Assembly: GCA_035403355.1 (NCBI GenBank)
Contig: DAONFA010000003.1
Location: 98,702 to 162,701 of the forward strand
DNA: 64,000 nucleotides
Direction of reading: 5' to 3'
Origin: Candidatus Cloacimonas sp.
GTDB lineage: Bacteria; Cloacimonadota; Cloacimonadia; Cloacimonadales; Cloacimonadaceae
Shown: one piece after another, positions 36,139 to 44,313 of the stretch
Numbering within the stretch: the stretch's first letter is position 1
Layout of the letters: each line of letters starts with the position of its first letter
Notes under the pieces: generated by a model
Told to the model about the DNA's origin: nothing
The model's database searches: none
Seen by the model: the letters and a program-made list of their open reading frames with translations, nothing else
Made by a program: the position numbers and the translations under genes

Positions 36139-37296
36139 TTAAAGCCTTTTTAGTTTTATTCTCGAATCGGCAACAGTAAACTGCCAATTGATTTTGCATT
36201 CCTTACTATTTCTGGCTAATACCCAAGCTGTTACTTCCCTATCCAAAGTTATAATATCTGGAATTCTCCTATTCAAACATTGACTTTGAAGTATGTTTAA
36301 TTCAATTTCAGCTATATTCAGCCAACTACCATGCTTAGGGGTATAAATTATTTCCAATTTGTCTATTATTGCTTTTGTTCTTTCAGATGGATAAACCTCA
36401 TAAAAAGAACTAATTGTATGGGTATCATAATTATCCATTACCAAAGTAATTTTCTTGGCTTCAGAATATAAATCTATAACGGAATTTAACAAATTGGCAA
36501 AATCTCCTTTCTTCTTTTTCTCTGTTACTTGTGCATAACGTTTACCTTTTAGGTGCTCTGAGGCTATAAATATATTGCTTACACCATTGCGTTTGTATTC
36601 ATAATCGTGGTTCTCGATAAAACCAGGACGACATGCAATTGGAATTCTGGTTTCCTCAATTAACTGTTTGGGGGTCTCATCCATACATATTACCGGGTTA
36701 TTTTCATCATACGGTCTTTTATAAACATCCAACACAACCTCCATTCGGGCTACAAATTCACTACTCTCTTGAGGAGGAATTACCCATACTGTACATTTCC
36801 AGGGTTTAAGTTCGTTTTTTTAAATCTGTCTCACACCTTCGTGAGAAATATCATCATAGTGTAATTCTACCATTTTATCCGCTAGTAAGCGTAAAGACCA
36901 TTTGGCAAATCCATCTGGCGGATTACTACAACAAAGAGCTACTAAGTGAGCTTCTATATCACCATCAAATTTTTTCTGCTAAATACGCTTAGATTTGCCC
37001 GGATACATAACTGCATCAAATCCTTCTTCTACAAATTTCTTTTTAATCCGGTCTATGGTCTTCTTTCTTACCTGAACTATATCACTAATTTCTTGATTCT
37101 TATGTTTCTTTGCTCCTTCACCTTCATCACAACTTAATAAAATCAAGGGTTTTTTTATTTTGGATACAGGGTGATCTCTTTTTTTCGTTAAAACTATAAG
37201 TTCGTCTCTTTCTTCTTTCGTTAAGGTTACTTTGTACTTGAGCATAATTACCTCACTTTGGTTTAGTGAGACATTTATTTTATCCCTATGCGTCAT
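36139..37296 (-). pseudogene. IS630-family transposase with two in-frame stops
   Basis: One continuous frame of 386 codons covers 37296 to 36139. The N-terminal helix-turn-helix part (VTLTKEERDELIVLTKK, IVQVRKKTIDRIKKKF) ends at a TAG near 36979. Translation then continues QKKFDGDIEAHLVALCCSNP...LHYDDISHEGVRQI to a TAA near 36820, then KNELKPWKCTVWVIPP and the catalytic DDE core: ICMDETPKQLI, LVMDNYDTHT and SWLNIAEIELNIL. Since both stops are in the same frame, point mutations rather than frameshifts killed it. Confidence 0.88.
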
Positions 37297-37404
37297 GTCA
37301 AGTTTGACGAGACACTACCTAACAAATGCATATCATAGGGAAGCAATATATTGAATGTGTGAGCCACATTACAAACAAATAATTAGGTATAATAATGATA
37401 GGTC

Positions 37405-38592
37405 TTACCTATTCAATTCTTTATTGTATATCTTTCTATAGAATTCAAGAAGTTCTTTAGATTTAGCATTCCATGATAACAAATTCTCAGCTATTGTCCT
37501 ATTATATTTGCCCATATCAGTTAAGTTATAATTTCCAATGATAATATTCTTTATAGCTTTTATTATATCCGTCTCTCTGTATTCTACTACAATAAAACCA
37601 TAAGGATATTCAGAAACAAAACCATGCAAATCTCCATATAAATTCAGCATAATGGGTCTTCCACAAGCCATATAATCACCAAGTTTATTGGGCCAACCAT
37701 ATTTATTTATTGTATCGTCTTTTTTTAACAAAATATATATATCCGGGTATGATAAAAGAGTTGTATCTGAATGGTAGTCAATCCATCCACAATTCATAAT
37801 AATCTTGTCTAATCCTAAAGTTTCAATACTTTTTCGAGAAAAGTCCTTCCCAAAATTCATTAATCTTATAGAATAATTTACAGTAATTGATCTAATTGCT
37901 TGAAAGAATGGCATCAAATCATTAATTTCTGAATCACCATAACCAATGAACCCAAATATAATATCATATTTTGATAAATTGTCATTATCGATAGTTTTTT
38001 CTAAATACCTGATATTATTAATATTAGAGCCACCATGAATGACTTGTATTTTATTTTTTACTACTCCACAATTTAATGCTCGTTCCCTCATCGCTTGAGA
38101 TAGTACAACTACGCCATCTGCTCGCAATTTTGAAACTATTTCTGTTTTCTCTTCCCATCTACCTAAAGTTAATTTAAATATTTGCTTTTTGTTTGCTAAT
38201 TGTCCATCATAGCTGAAATTATCCCACCACTCTATTATAAATTTCCCCTTATATAAATATCTATTTAATATACAGGGATAATATGAATTAGGACGATGAC
38301 TGTCTGCATGTACAATTTCGAAACTGTGAAATATTACAAAACATAATCTTTCAATAAATGAAAATAATCCAAATCCTTTAGTTAATACAATATCAGGTAA
38401 CACATCTTTACATCTAATTACATTAACTCCTTCTTCTTTATTGATGTTATAGGTAATACCTTTTCTATCATCAGTTGTAATTACAGTAACACAACAACCA
38501 TTAGCGGCTAAACCTTTTGCAAGTGAAAAAGTTCTTTCCCAACCTCCTTTTTTGTACACACCAAAATGAAATAAAGCAACTCTCATATTCAA
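37405..38592 (-). CDS. Glycosyltransferase family 4 (GT-B)
   Basis: A 395-aa retaining-type glycosyltransferase. The N-terminus has the acceptor-domain start VALFHFGVYKKGGWERTFSLAKGLAANG; the C-terminal half carries YDIIFGFIGYGDSEI, NKYGWPNKLGDYMACGRPIML and a late Glu/Asp region. Donor and acceptor cannot be predicted. Its start overlaps the stop of the next upstream glycosyltransferase by 4 bp (38589-38592), so the pair is coupled. Confidence 0.82.
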   Translation of the reverse strand: MNMRVALFHFGVYKKGGWERTFSLAKGLAANGCCVTVITTDDRKGITYNINKEEGVNVIRCKDVLPDIVLTKGFGLFSFIERLCFVIFHSFEIVHADSHRPNSYYPCILNRYLYKGKFIIEWWDNFSYDGQLANKKQIFKLTLGRWEEKTEIVSKLRADGVVVLSQAMRERALNCGVVKNKIQVIHGGSNINNIRYLEKTIDNDNLSKYDIIFGFIGYGDSEINDLMPFFQAIRSITVNYSIRLMNFGKDFSRKSIETLGLDKIIMNCGWIDYHSDTTLLSYPDIYILLKKDDTINKYGWPNKLGDYMACGRPIMLNLYGDLHGFVSEYPYGFIVVEYRETDIIKAIKNIIIGNYNLTDMGKYNRTIAENLLSWNAKSKELLEFYRKIYNKELNR

Positions 38593-39770
38593 TACACTCT
38601 AATAAAATCGTACATCCGTATAGCTTGACTTTTGTAATTAAAAATACCCTCAGCTAATTTTTTTCCTTCAAGACCAACATTAATTGCTTCTTCATAGTGA
38701 TCAGCAACATACTTAAAACAATTATAAAGAGCTTCAATATTATTAGGTTCAATTATATAAGCATTCTGTTTATCGGTGAGATATTCACTTATTTCTCCAA
38801 CATTCGTAACAATAACCGGCTTACCAGAAGCTAAGTATTCCCCTAATTTTGTTGGAAATCCACCCATGGCTCTCTTATTATTAGTCCTTGCAAGTATAAG
38901 AATACTAGAATTGGAAAGTACACAAGGAATTTCATCTCTATTAACTGAACCTGTAAATATTACACTTTCAGATATCCCCATTTGATTTACATATTTTTTA
39001 AGCTTTGGTGTATCTTTCCCATCTCCCACTAGGCATAATTCATAGTCTTTTCTTTCCTTCCAAAATAGGTAATATGCTTTAATTAATATATCTAAGCTAT
39101 CTTTGTAAATCTCCATATTGCCAATATAAGTTATAGTTTTAGAATCTTGAATATTATTAGATAAATAAACAAATCTATCAGGTTCAACAGTCATAGGCAT
39201 AATTAAACTTGGAAATTGCTGACCTGCAAGATTTTTATAATATTCATTAACTATTTTTGTCATTGATATTTGCCCATTTAATCTTCTCAATGCTAATTTA
39301 AATAAAGCAGAACTCAATAAAGATATAGAATCCCTTCCATAACGAATGGGAATTGGAAATTCGTCAACAATCCAAAATACTTTTTGGTTTTTATCTTTTT
39401 TCCCTAACATACTTAATACATACACATCATAACAAAGATCGGAACTAATAAGAAATACATCAATAGATGAATCTTTGGATAACTTAAATATGTGGATATA
39501 ACTGCACAAAGAATCTCTAATTAAGTCAATCGCTTTTCCGATCTTAGATTCAGATTTAATAGTACTTTTAGGTATATACTCAAAATATATACCTTGATAA
39601 ATACCCTTAGTATTCTTATTTATTGCTTTTTTATTTTTTTCAGTTTTACACAAAACTAAAACTGAAACTTGACAACCCAATTCTATCAAACCTCTTGAAT
39701 AAGATATTATTCTATTCGTACCAGAATACCCTATTGGAAAAGGAAATCTACAAATAATAACTATATTCAC
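38589..39770 (-). CDS. Glycosyltransferase family 4 (GT-B)
   Basis: 393 aa, full length. It starts NIVIICRFPFPIGYSGTNRIISYSRGL and has SKTITYIGNMEIYKDSLDILIKAY, YELCLVGDGKDTPKLKKYV and the donor-site stretch GGFPTKLGEYLASGKPVIVTNVGEISEYL. It is the first gene after capG copy B (17-bp gap) and probably adds one sugar of the repeat unit, possibly the N-acetylfucosamine made by the adjacent cassette; that is a guess from position. Confidence 0.82.
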   Translation of the reverse strand: MNIVIICRFPFPIGYSGTNRIISYSRGLIELGCQVSVLVLCKTEKNKKAINKNTKGIYQGIYFEYIPKSTIKSESKIGKAIDLIRDSLCSYIHIFKLSKDSSIDVFLISSDLCYDVYVLSMLGKKDKNQKVFWIVDEFPIPIRYGRDSISLLSSALFKLALRRLNGQISMTKIVNEYYKNLAGQQFPSLIMPMTVEPDRFVYLSNNIQDSKTITYIGNMEIYKDSLDILIKAYYLFWKERKDYELCLVGDGKDTPKLKKYVNQMGISESVIFTGSVNRDEIPCVLSNSSILILARTNNKRAMGGFPTKLGEYLASGKPVIVTNVGEISEYLTDKQNAYIIEPNNIEALYNCFKYVADHYEEAINVGLEGKKLAEGIFNYKSQAIRMYDFIRVY

Positions 39771-39787
39771 AATTATTTAACGATTTT

Positions 39788-40924
39788 TTATAGTGACACA
39801 AGAAAAGATATTAATAACCCATTCCACTGCTTATGCAATTTAGCTGTCCCCAAGATCAATTTCAGCACACGCATTGAACAATTATCAATCTCATATTCTG
39901 GGCATATTTTTGTATATTTAGCATCTTCCTCTATTGCAACTTTAATTGAATCAAGCACTATATCAGGATCAAAACCGGAAAGGATTATCGTTCCAGCATC
40001 TATTGCTTCTGGACGTTCCATTGAATTCCGAATGGTAATAGCAGGAAATTTTAAAATCGCACTTTCTTCACTAATAGTTCCACTATCTGATATCACACAA
40101 GAAGAATGCATTTGCAGGAAGTTGTAGTCAGTAAAACTGAATGGCTTAAGAAACTGAATTAAAGAATTAAACTTTAATCCCTCTGAATTTTCTAACCTTT
40201 TACGGGTTCTGGGATGGGTACTGACTATAACAGGATAATGATATTGCTCTGCAAGTGTATTTAGGACAATACTTATTTTTTGTAAATTTTCCGGATAATC
40301 AACATTTTCTTCTCTATGCACAGAGATTAGAAAATATTTTTGGGGTTTTATGTTCAAAGTCTCCAAGATATTTGATTGTTTAATTTTAGGCAAATAATGC
40401 TGCAACACCTCAAACATAGGGGAGCCCGTAACATAAATTCTTCTATGAGGCAGACCTTCAGATAAAAGATGTCTTCTTGAATTCTCTGTATAGACCAAGT
40501 TAAAATCCGCTATATGATCAATCATTTTACGGTTTATTTCTTCCGGTACATTGTTATCAAAACTTCTATTGCCTGCTTCCATATGATAAATCGGAATGTG
40601 TTTTCTTTTCGCCATAATTGCAGCTATAGAAGCATTTGTGTCTCCAAGGATAAGCATTGTATCCGGTTTTTCTTTATCCAGAATTTCTTCAATTTTAATC
40701 AGCGTTTCTCCTAAGACATATCCTAAACTGGAAGTATTTACATTAAGATAATAATCTGGTTGCCGAAGCTCTAAGTCCTCAAAGAAAATCTGATTCAGTT
40801 CATAATCATAATTCTGACCGGTATGAACTAAAATATGATTTGTGTATTTATCCAGTAAAGGAATTACACAAGATAATCTGATTATTTCAGGTCTTGTGCC
40901 AACAACAGTGATCAATTTAAGCAT
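39788..40924 (-). CDS. capG: UDP-N-acetyl-hexosamine 2-epimerase (capG/fnlC type), copy B
   Basis: 378 aa, a close paralogue of 20183-21298 with the same order of motifs (VVGTRPEIIRLSC, HTGQNYDYELNQ, GDTNASIAAI, EAGNRSFDNNVPEEINRK, SVHREENVD, SDSGTISEESAI). It is seven residues longer than copy A at the C-terminus (after QWNGL it reads LISFLVSL). Differences are scattered, including many silent ones, so this is not a recent duplication. It completes the UDP-L-FucNAc pathway in cassette B. Confidence 0.92.
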   Translation of the reverse strand: MLKLITVVGTRPEIIRLSCVIPLLDKYTNHILVHTGQNYDYELNQIFFEDLELRQPDYYLNVNTSSLGYVLGETLIKIEEILDKEKPDTMLILGDTNASIAAIMAKRKHIPIYHMEAGNRSFDNNVPEEINRKMIDHIADFNLVYTENSRRHLLSEGLPHRRIYVTGSPMFEVLQHYLPKIKQSNILETLNIKPQKYFLISVHREENVDYPENLQKISIVLNTLAEQYHYPVIVSTHPRTRKRLENSEGLKFNSLIQFLKPFSFTDYNFLQMHSSCVISDSGTISEESAILKFPAITIRNSMERPEAIDAGTIILSGFDPDIVLDSIKVAIEEDAKYTKICPEYEIDNCSMRVLKLILGTAKLHKQWNGLLISFLVSL

Positions 40925-40931
40925 AGTATTG

Positions 40932-40973
40932 TTTCCCGCAGATTACGCTGATAAAAACGCATATTTCGCAGAT
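40932..40973 (+). repeat. CCCGCAGATTACGC-family repeat
   Basis: CCCGCAGATTACGCTGATAA then AAACGCATATTTCGCAGATA. It lies between the capG start and the truncated GxxExxY gene of cassette B. Confidence 0.9.
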
Positions 40974-40999
40974 ATTATTTTATAATTCATTTTAAAATT

Positions 41000-41215
41000 T
41001 TAAAGACCATTTACTTTTCGGATAATGCTTTTGTTGATATCTGAAGTGTTAAAATTGACGAGTATGCCAAGTTTCAAGTTAGTTAGTTTTAAATAAGTTA
41101 GTAATTGTTTATGATGAACTAAGGAAAGTGCTTCAACAGATTTTAATTCTATAATCACTTTCCCTTCAATCAGTAAATCCATTTTAAAGCCAGCACCCAT
41201 GTCAATCCCATCATA
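41000..41215 (-). pseudogene. GxxExxY gene truncated at a repeat boundary, copy 7
   Basis: Only the C-terminal 66-70 codons remain: DMGAGFKMDLLIEGKVIIELKSVEALSLVHHKQLLTYL to IIRKVNGL. The sequence matches 42720-43097 almost base for base until the GGGATTGACATGGG region; just upstream, at about 41215-41224, it changes abruptly to a CCCGCAGATTACGCAGAT repeat. The whole N-terminal part with the G-x-x-E-x-x-Y motif is absent. It occupies the capF-capG gap, as does the frameshifted copy 5 in cassette A. Confidence 0.85.
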
Positions 41216-41223
41216 GTATCATA

Positions 41224-41264
41224 TCCCGCAGATTACGCAGATAAAAACGCATATTTCGCAGATA
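41224..41264 (+). repeat. CCCGCAGATTACGC-family repeat at the truncation point
   Basis: CCCGCAGATTACGCAGATAA followed by AAACGCATATTTCGCAGATA, nearly identical to 40932-40973 and in the same direction. So the truncated GxxExxY is flanked by direct rather than inverted copies. The sequence from 41265 to 41419 holds no gene. Confidence 0.9.
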
Positions 41265-41419
41265 GGATTTTTAATTTTATTTTTAGATAAGTGTTCAAGA
41301 AAGTTAAACAGCATATATTTAATAAGTAGTGATGTAATTGAAATAGTTAGCATACCTTATTGTATGATGAAATATCTTTATCTTTTTCGTTTCAAAATTA
41401 TGAAAATATCACTAAACAT

Positions 41420-41467
41420 AAATCTGCGTAATCAGCGGGAAATAACCCCTGCGTAATCTGCCGGAAA
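41420..41467 (-). repeat. CCCGCAGATTACGC-family repeat after capF copy B
   Basis: Minus-strand CCGGCAGATTACGCAGGGGT and TTCCCGCTGATTACGCAGAT. It begins a few bases past the capF stop, at the same position as 21821-21890 in cassette A. Confidence 0.9.
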
Positions 41468-41471
41468 TAAA

Positions 41472-42644
41472 TCACACCGGTTCATAGTAAGTATCAGGGT
41501 CATTGGGATCATAGAATTCATTAATCCAAAACATAGTCAGCAATTCCGTATCCCCTATATTAGTAATATTATGTGTATACCATATAGGCATATCTACATA
41601 AGCAGGTTCTTCACCATCCAGAATGTACTCAATAATTTCATCAGTTCCATATTTTCGTAATTTTATAGATGCCTTTCCTTTTATCACAGCAAATCTTTCA
41701 ACTTTCCTGGTATGAAAATGGTTCCCTCTTGTTATTCCAGGTAGGGTTGTGGAAAAGGAAACTTGTCCTCTTGAATTAAATTTCATTGTTTCTACATATA
41801 TACCACGTTGATCTGAATGTTTATTATATTTAACAGGAAAATGCTCTTTAGGTATATACGACCTGAAAGTATTGAATAAGCAAACCTCAAACCAATCAGC
41901 TAAATCAGGAAAAATTCCATTCACTACATAAGTATCATAATAACCTTGTAGTTTATTCAATAATTCCGAGACCTTATATTTTGCCTTATACGGTACTTCC
42001 AAAACCTTTGGTGGTTGCCACCCCTCAGAGTTCTCAGTGTCCTCAGTGCCCTCAGAGCCCTCAGTGTTTGCATAATCTGCGGGAAACAAATCAAGAACCA
42101 CCTTTACCAAATCCCCCACATAGATCAATTTCAGTTCATTATCCACTTCAATTCTGGGTTCCTGCGTATTGCATATTTGATGTGAAAATGTAGAAATCAC
42201 AGAATTATAGAATGGCACACCAAAAGGACCAAAGACATTAGGAATAATTAAACCGGTAAACTTTGCACCATTTCTTTCTGCCCATTGATTAAATAATTTT
42301 CTGCCCTCTTTTTTGGAAAGTCCATATACATTATCCCGTTCTTCTTGCAGAGATGAACTCATAATTACATAAGGTTTACTATTTGTGCGTTCCATAGAGT
42401 CAATTAGTTTCTGCACTAATTCTATATTGGTTTTATACAGCACATTTGGATCGTTATGCCTATTCATTGCAGCTAAATGAATTATCACATCACACTGTTT
42501 TACGAATGCATCCAATGCTTCTTCGGATTGGAAGAATTCATCCCGGAAAGGAATTATGATATATTTATCCGGATGCAAGCTAAGGGTGTTAAATAAATGG
42601 GTACCTATGAACCCTGCTTGACCAGTTATCCCAATCTTAATCAT
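41472..42644 (-). CDS. capF: CapF/FnlB-type UDP-sugar epimerase-reductase with short in-frame insert, copy B
   Basis: 390 aa, paralogous to 21892-23169 with the same SDR plus cupin layout (GITGQAGFIGTHLF, HLAAMNRHND, and C-terminal RGNHFHTRKVERFAV, DMPIWYTHNI). The repeat-coded insert after DLFPADYAN is shorter (TEGSEGTEDTENSEG), which accounts for the whole 35-residue length difference from copy A. Outside the insert the two are highly similar. It would reduce and epimerise the CapE product toward the L-talo/L-fuco intermediate. Confidence 0.9.
   Translation of the reverse strand: MIKIGITGQAGFIGTHLFNTLSLHPDKYIIIPFRDEFFQSEEALDAFVKQCDVIIHLAAMNRHNDPNVLYKTNIELVQKLIDSMERTNSKPYVIMSSSLQEERDNVYGLSKKEGRKLFNQWAERNGAKFTGLIIPNVFGPFGVPFYNSVISTFSHQICNTQEPRIEVDNELKLIYVGDLVKVVLDLFPADYANTEGSEGTEDTENSEGWQPPKVLEVPYKAKYKVSELLNKLQGYYDTYVVNGIFPDLADWFEVCLFNTFRSYIPKEHFPVKYNKHSDQRGIYVETMKFNSRGQVSFSTTLPGITRGNHFHTRKVERFAVIKGKASIKLRKYGTDEIIEYILDGEEPAYVDMPIWYTHNITNIGDTELLTMFWINEFYDPNDPDTYYEPV
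42043..42085 (-). repeat. Short CTGAGGACA/CCCGCAGATTA insert inside capF copy B
   Basis: Five to six 9-bp-type units and an adjoining TTTCCCGCAGATTATGCA unit, translated as FPADYAN then TEGSEGTEDTENSEG. Same site as the longer insert at 22447-22610. Confidence 0.9.
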
Positions 42645-42650
42645 AGTTAG

Positions 42651-42692
42651 TTTCCCGCTGATTACGCAGATAAAAACGCATATCTCGCAGAT
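42651..42692 (+). repeat. CCCGCTGATTACGC-family repeat (left of GxxExxY copy 8)
   Basis: CCCGCTGATTACGCAGATAA then AAACGCATATCTCGCAGATA; inverted partner at 43170-43208. Confidence 0.9.
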
Positions 42693-42719
42693 ATTATTTT
42701 ATAATTCATTTTAAGAATT

Positions 42720-43097
42720 TTAAAGACCATTTACTTTTCGGATAATGCTTTTGTTGATATCGGAAGTGTTAAAATTGACGAGTATACCAAGTTTCAAGTT
42801 AGTTAGTTTTAGATAGGTTAGTAATTGTTTATGATGGACTAAAGCAAGTGTTTCAACAGATTTTAATTCCATAATCACTTTGTCTTCAATTAGTAAATCC
42901 ATTTTAAAGCCAGCTCCCATATCAATTCCATCATAGATTATATTTATTGGAACCTGAGATTTTACATCTAATCCTCGTTTCTTTAATTCATAACTTAAGG
43001 CATTTTCATATACCGACTCAAATAGCCCAGGACCAAGTTTATTATACACATCATAAATAGCACCTCTTATCTTATAGGCAATTTCATTCTCACTCAT
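42720..43097 (-). CDS. GxxExxY protein (PD-(D/E)XK nuclease-like), copy 8
   Basis: 125 aa and intact: G24-x-x-E27-x-x-Y30 (GLFESVY), FKMDLLIEDKVIMELKS (D and ExK), HHKQLLTYLKL and the end SIIRKVNGL. It lies between capE and capF in cassette B, where cassette A carries a different subtype (23233). Its own near-identical truncated twin is at 41000. It is bracketed by inverted CGCAGATTACGC repeats. Confidence 0.87.
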   Translation of the reverse strand: MSENEIAYKIRGAIYDVYNKLGPGLFESVYENALSYELKKRGLDVKSQVPINIIYDGIDMGAGFKMDLLIEDKVIMELKSVETLALVHHKQLLTYLKLTNLKLGILVNFNTSDINKSIIRKVNGL

Positions 43098-43169
43098 ATC
43101 TAATCTTTTCCATTATAATGTTGAATTATATAAACAAATAGCTTCTTTGAATTCTTATAATTATATCCA

Positions 43170-43208
43170 ATCTGCGTAATTCGCGTTTTTATCTGCGTCA
43201 TCTGCGGG
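43170..43208 (-). repeat. CGCAGATGACGC-family repeat (right of GxxExxY copy 8), providing the capE stop
   Basis: Minus-strand TTCCCGCAGATGACGCAGAT then AAAAACGCGAATTACGCAGA. The TGA at 43198-43200 in the first unit ends capE copy B; its last residues S-R-R are repeat-coded. Confidence 0.92.
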
Positions 43209-44214
43209 AACTTAGCTCATCCTGGATATATTTAAGGGTCAGCAGTTTCTCTTTCACTTCTTCCACATTCAGCCGATAGGTATTTTCCGAAGTATATTCC
43301 ACTACTTCTGCAACTTTTTCTTCCCCATTGCTAAAATATTTATCATAATTCAGGTCTCTAACATCTGCAGGAATTCTGTAATAACCCGTAAGATCAATTG
43401 CTTTTGCCATTTCTTCTCTATTTACTAAGGTTTCGTGCTTCTTTTCTCCATGCCTGGTTCCGATTATTTTTATCTCTGTCGTCGCTTCAAAAAGTTCTAT
43501 CAATGCCTGTGCCAGGTCTTTTATCGTAGAAGCTGGTGACTTTTGCACAAAAATATCCCCTTGCACTCCATTCTGATATGCATAAATAACAAGTTCAACT
43601 GCTTCTTCCAGAGACATTAAATAACGTGTCATATCCGGGTCTGTAATAGTAATCGGTTTCCCTGCCTTGATTTGTTCTACAAATAGAGGTATAACAGATC
43701 CTCTGGAAGCCATTACATTGCCATATCTTGTTCCACAAAGAACAGTTCCATTTTCCGGTTGCTGTCTGGAATAGGCAATCATAACTTTTTCCATCAATGC
43801 CTTAGACATTCCCATTGCATTTATAGGATAAACAGCTTTATCTGTAGAAAGCACAATTAATTTCTTGGCATTATTGGCAATAGCAGCTCTAATTACATTT
43901 TCAGCGCCCAGAACATTGGTCTTAACTGCTTGAACAGGAAAAAACTCACAGGAAGGAACCTGCTTCAGGGCAGCAGCATGAAAAACATAATCCACACCTA
44001 CCATTGCATTAGCTACACTATCATAATCCCTAACATCTCCAATATGAAATTTGATTTTAGGGTTATTATATAGTTTCCGCATATCATCCTGTTTTTTCTC
44101 ATCCCGACTGAATATGCGAATCTCTTTCACCTCGGTATTTAAAAACCGTCTTAAAACAGCGTTACCGAAAGAACCTGTTCCACCCGTAATAATTATTAAC
44201 TTATTTGTAAACAT
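43198..44214 (-). CDS. capE: CapE/FnlA-type UDP-GlcNAc 4,6-dehydratase/epimerase, copy B
   Basis: 338 aa. It has the same motifs as copy A (GGTGSFG, LSTDKAVYPINAMGMSK with Met at the usual Tyr position, RYGNVMASRGS) and differs at fewer than about two dozen residues by eye, mostly at the termini and a few exchanges such as VDQ to VEQ and EAKTE to EATTE. Many silent changes separate the genes. The C-terminus (LSSRR) and stop come from a different repeat family than in copy A, so the repeats were inserted or exchanged independently in each copy. Confidence 0.93.
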   Translation of the reverse strand: MFTNKLIIITGGTGSFGNAVLRRFLNTEVKEIRIFSRDEKKQDDMRKLYNNPKIKFHIGDVRDYDSVANAMVGVDYVFHAAALKQVPSCEFFPVQAVKTNVLGAENVIRAAIANNAKKLIVLSTDKAVYPINAMGMSKALMEKVMIAYSRQQPENGTVLCGTRYGNVMASRGSVIPLFVEQIKAGKPITITDPDMTRYLMSLEEAVELVIYAYQNGVQGDIFVQKSPASTIKDLAQALIELFEATTEIKIIGTRHGEKKHETLVNREEMAKAIDLTGYYRIPADVRDLNYDKYFSNGEEKVAEVVEYTSENTYRLNVEEVKEKLLTLKYIQDELSSRR

Positions 44215-44313
44215 ATAATATCCTTATGATTTCTATTTAAATATACTAATCTAATAATATCATCTAATTTTTCATTGCTGAGAATAATTATATCTTAATA
44301 TAATATAGCACTC

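Larger units (their letters stand above)
34409..37315 (-). mobile_element. IS630-family element (dead), carrying a nested IS4-family element
   Basis: The ends are inverted: GTGTCATGTCAAG at 34409 and, read inward from 37315, GTGTCTCGTCAAAC. Both are flanked by TA (34407-34408 and 37316-37317), the TA target duplication typical of IS630/mariner elements. Removing the nested element leaves about 1.2 kb, the normal size. Its transposase has two in-frame stops, so it is inactive by itself. Confidence 0.8.

Noticed and set aside
36979..37296. A separate small helix-turn-helix regulator gene
   Set aside because: It is the N-terminal part of the IS630 transposase, in the same frame as the rest and separated only by stop codons.
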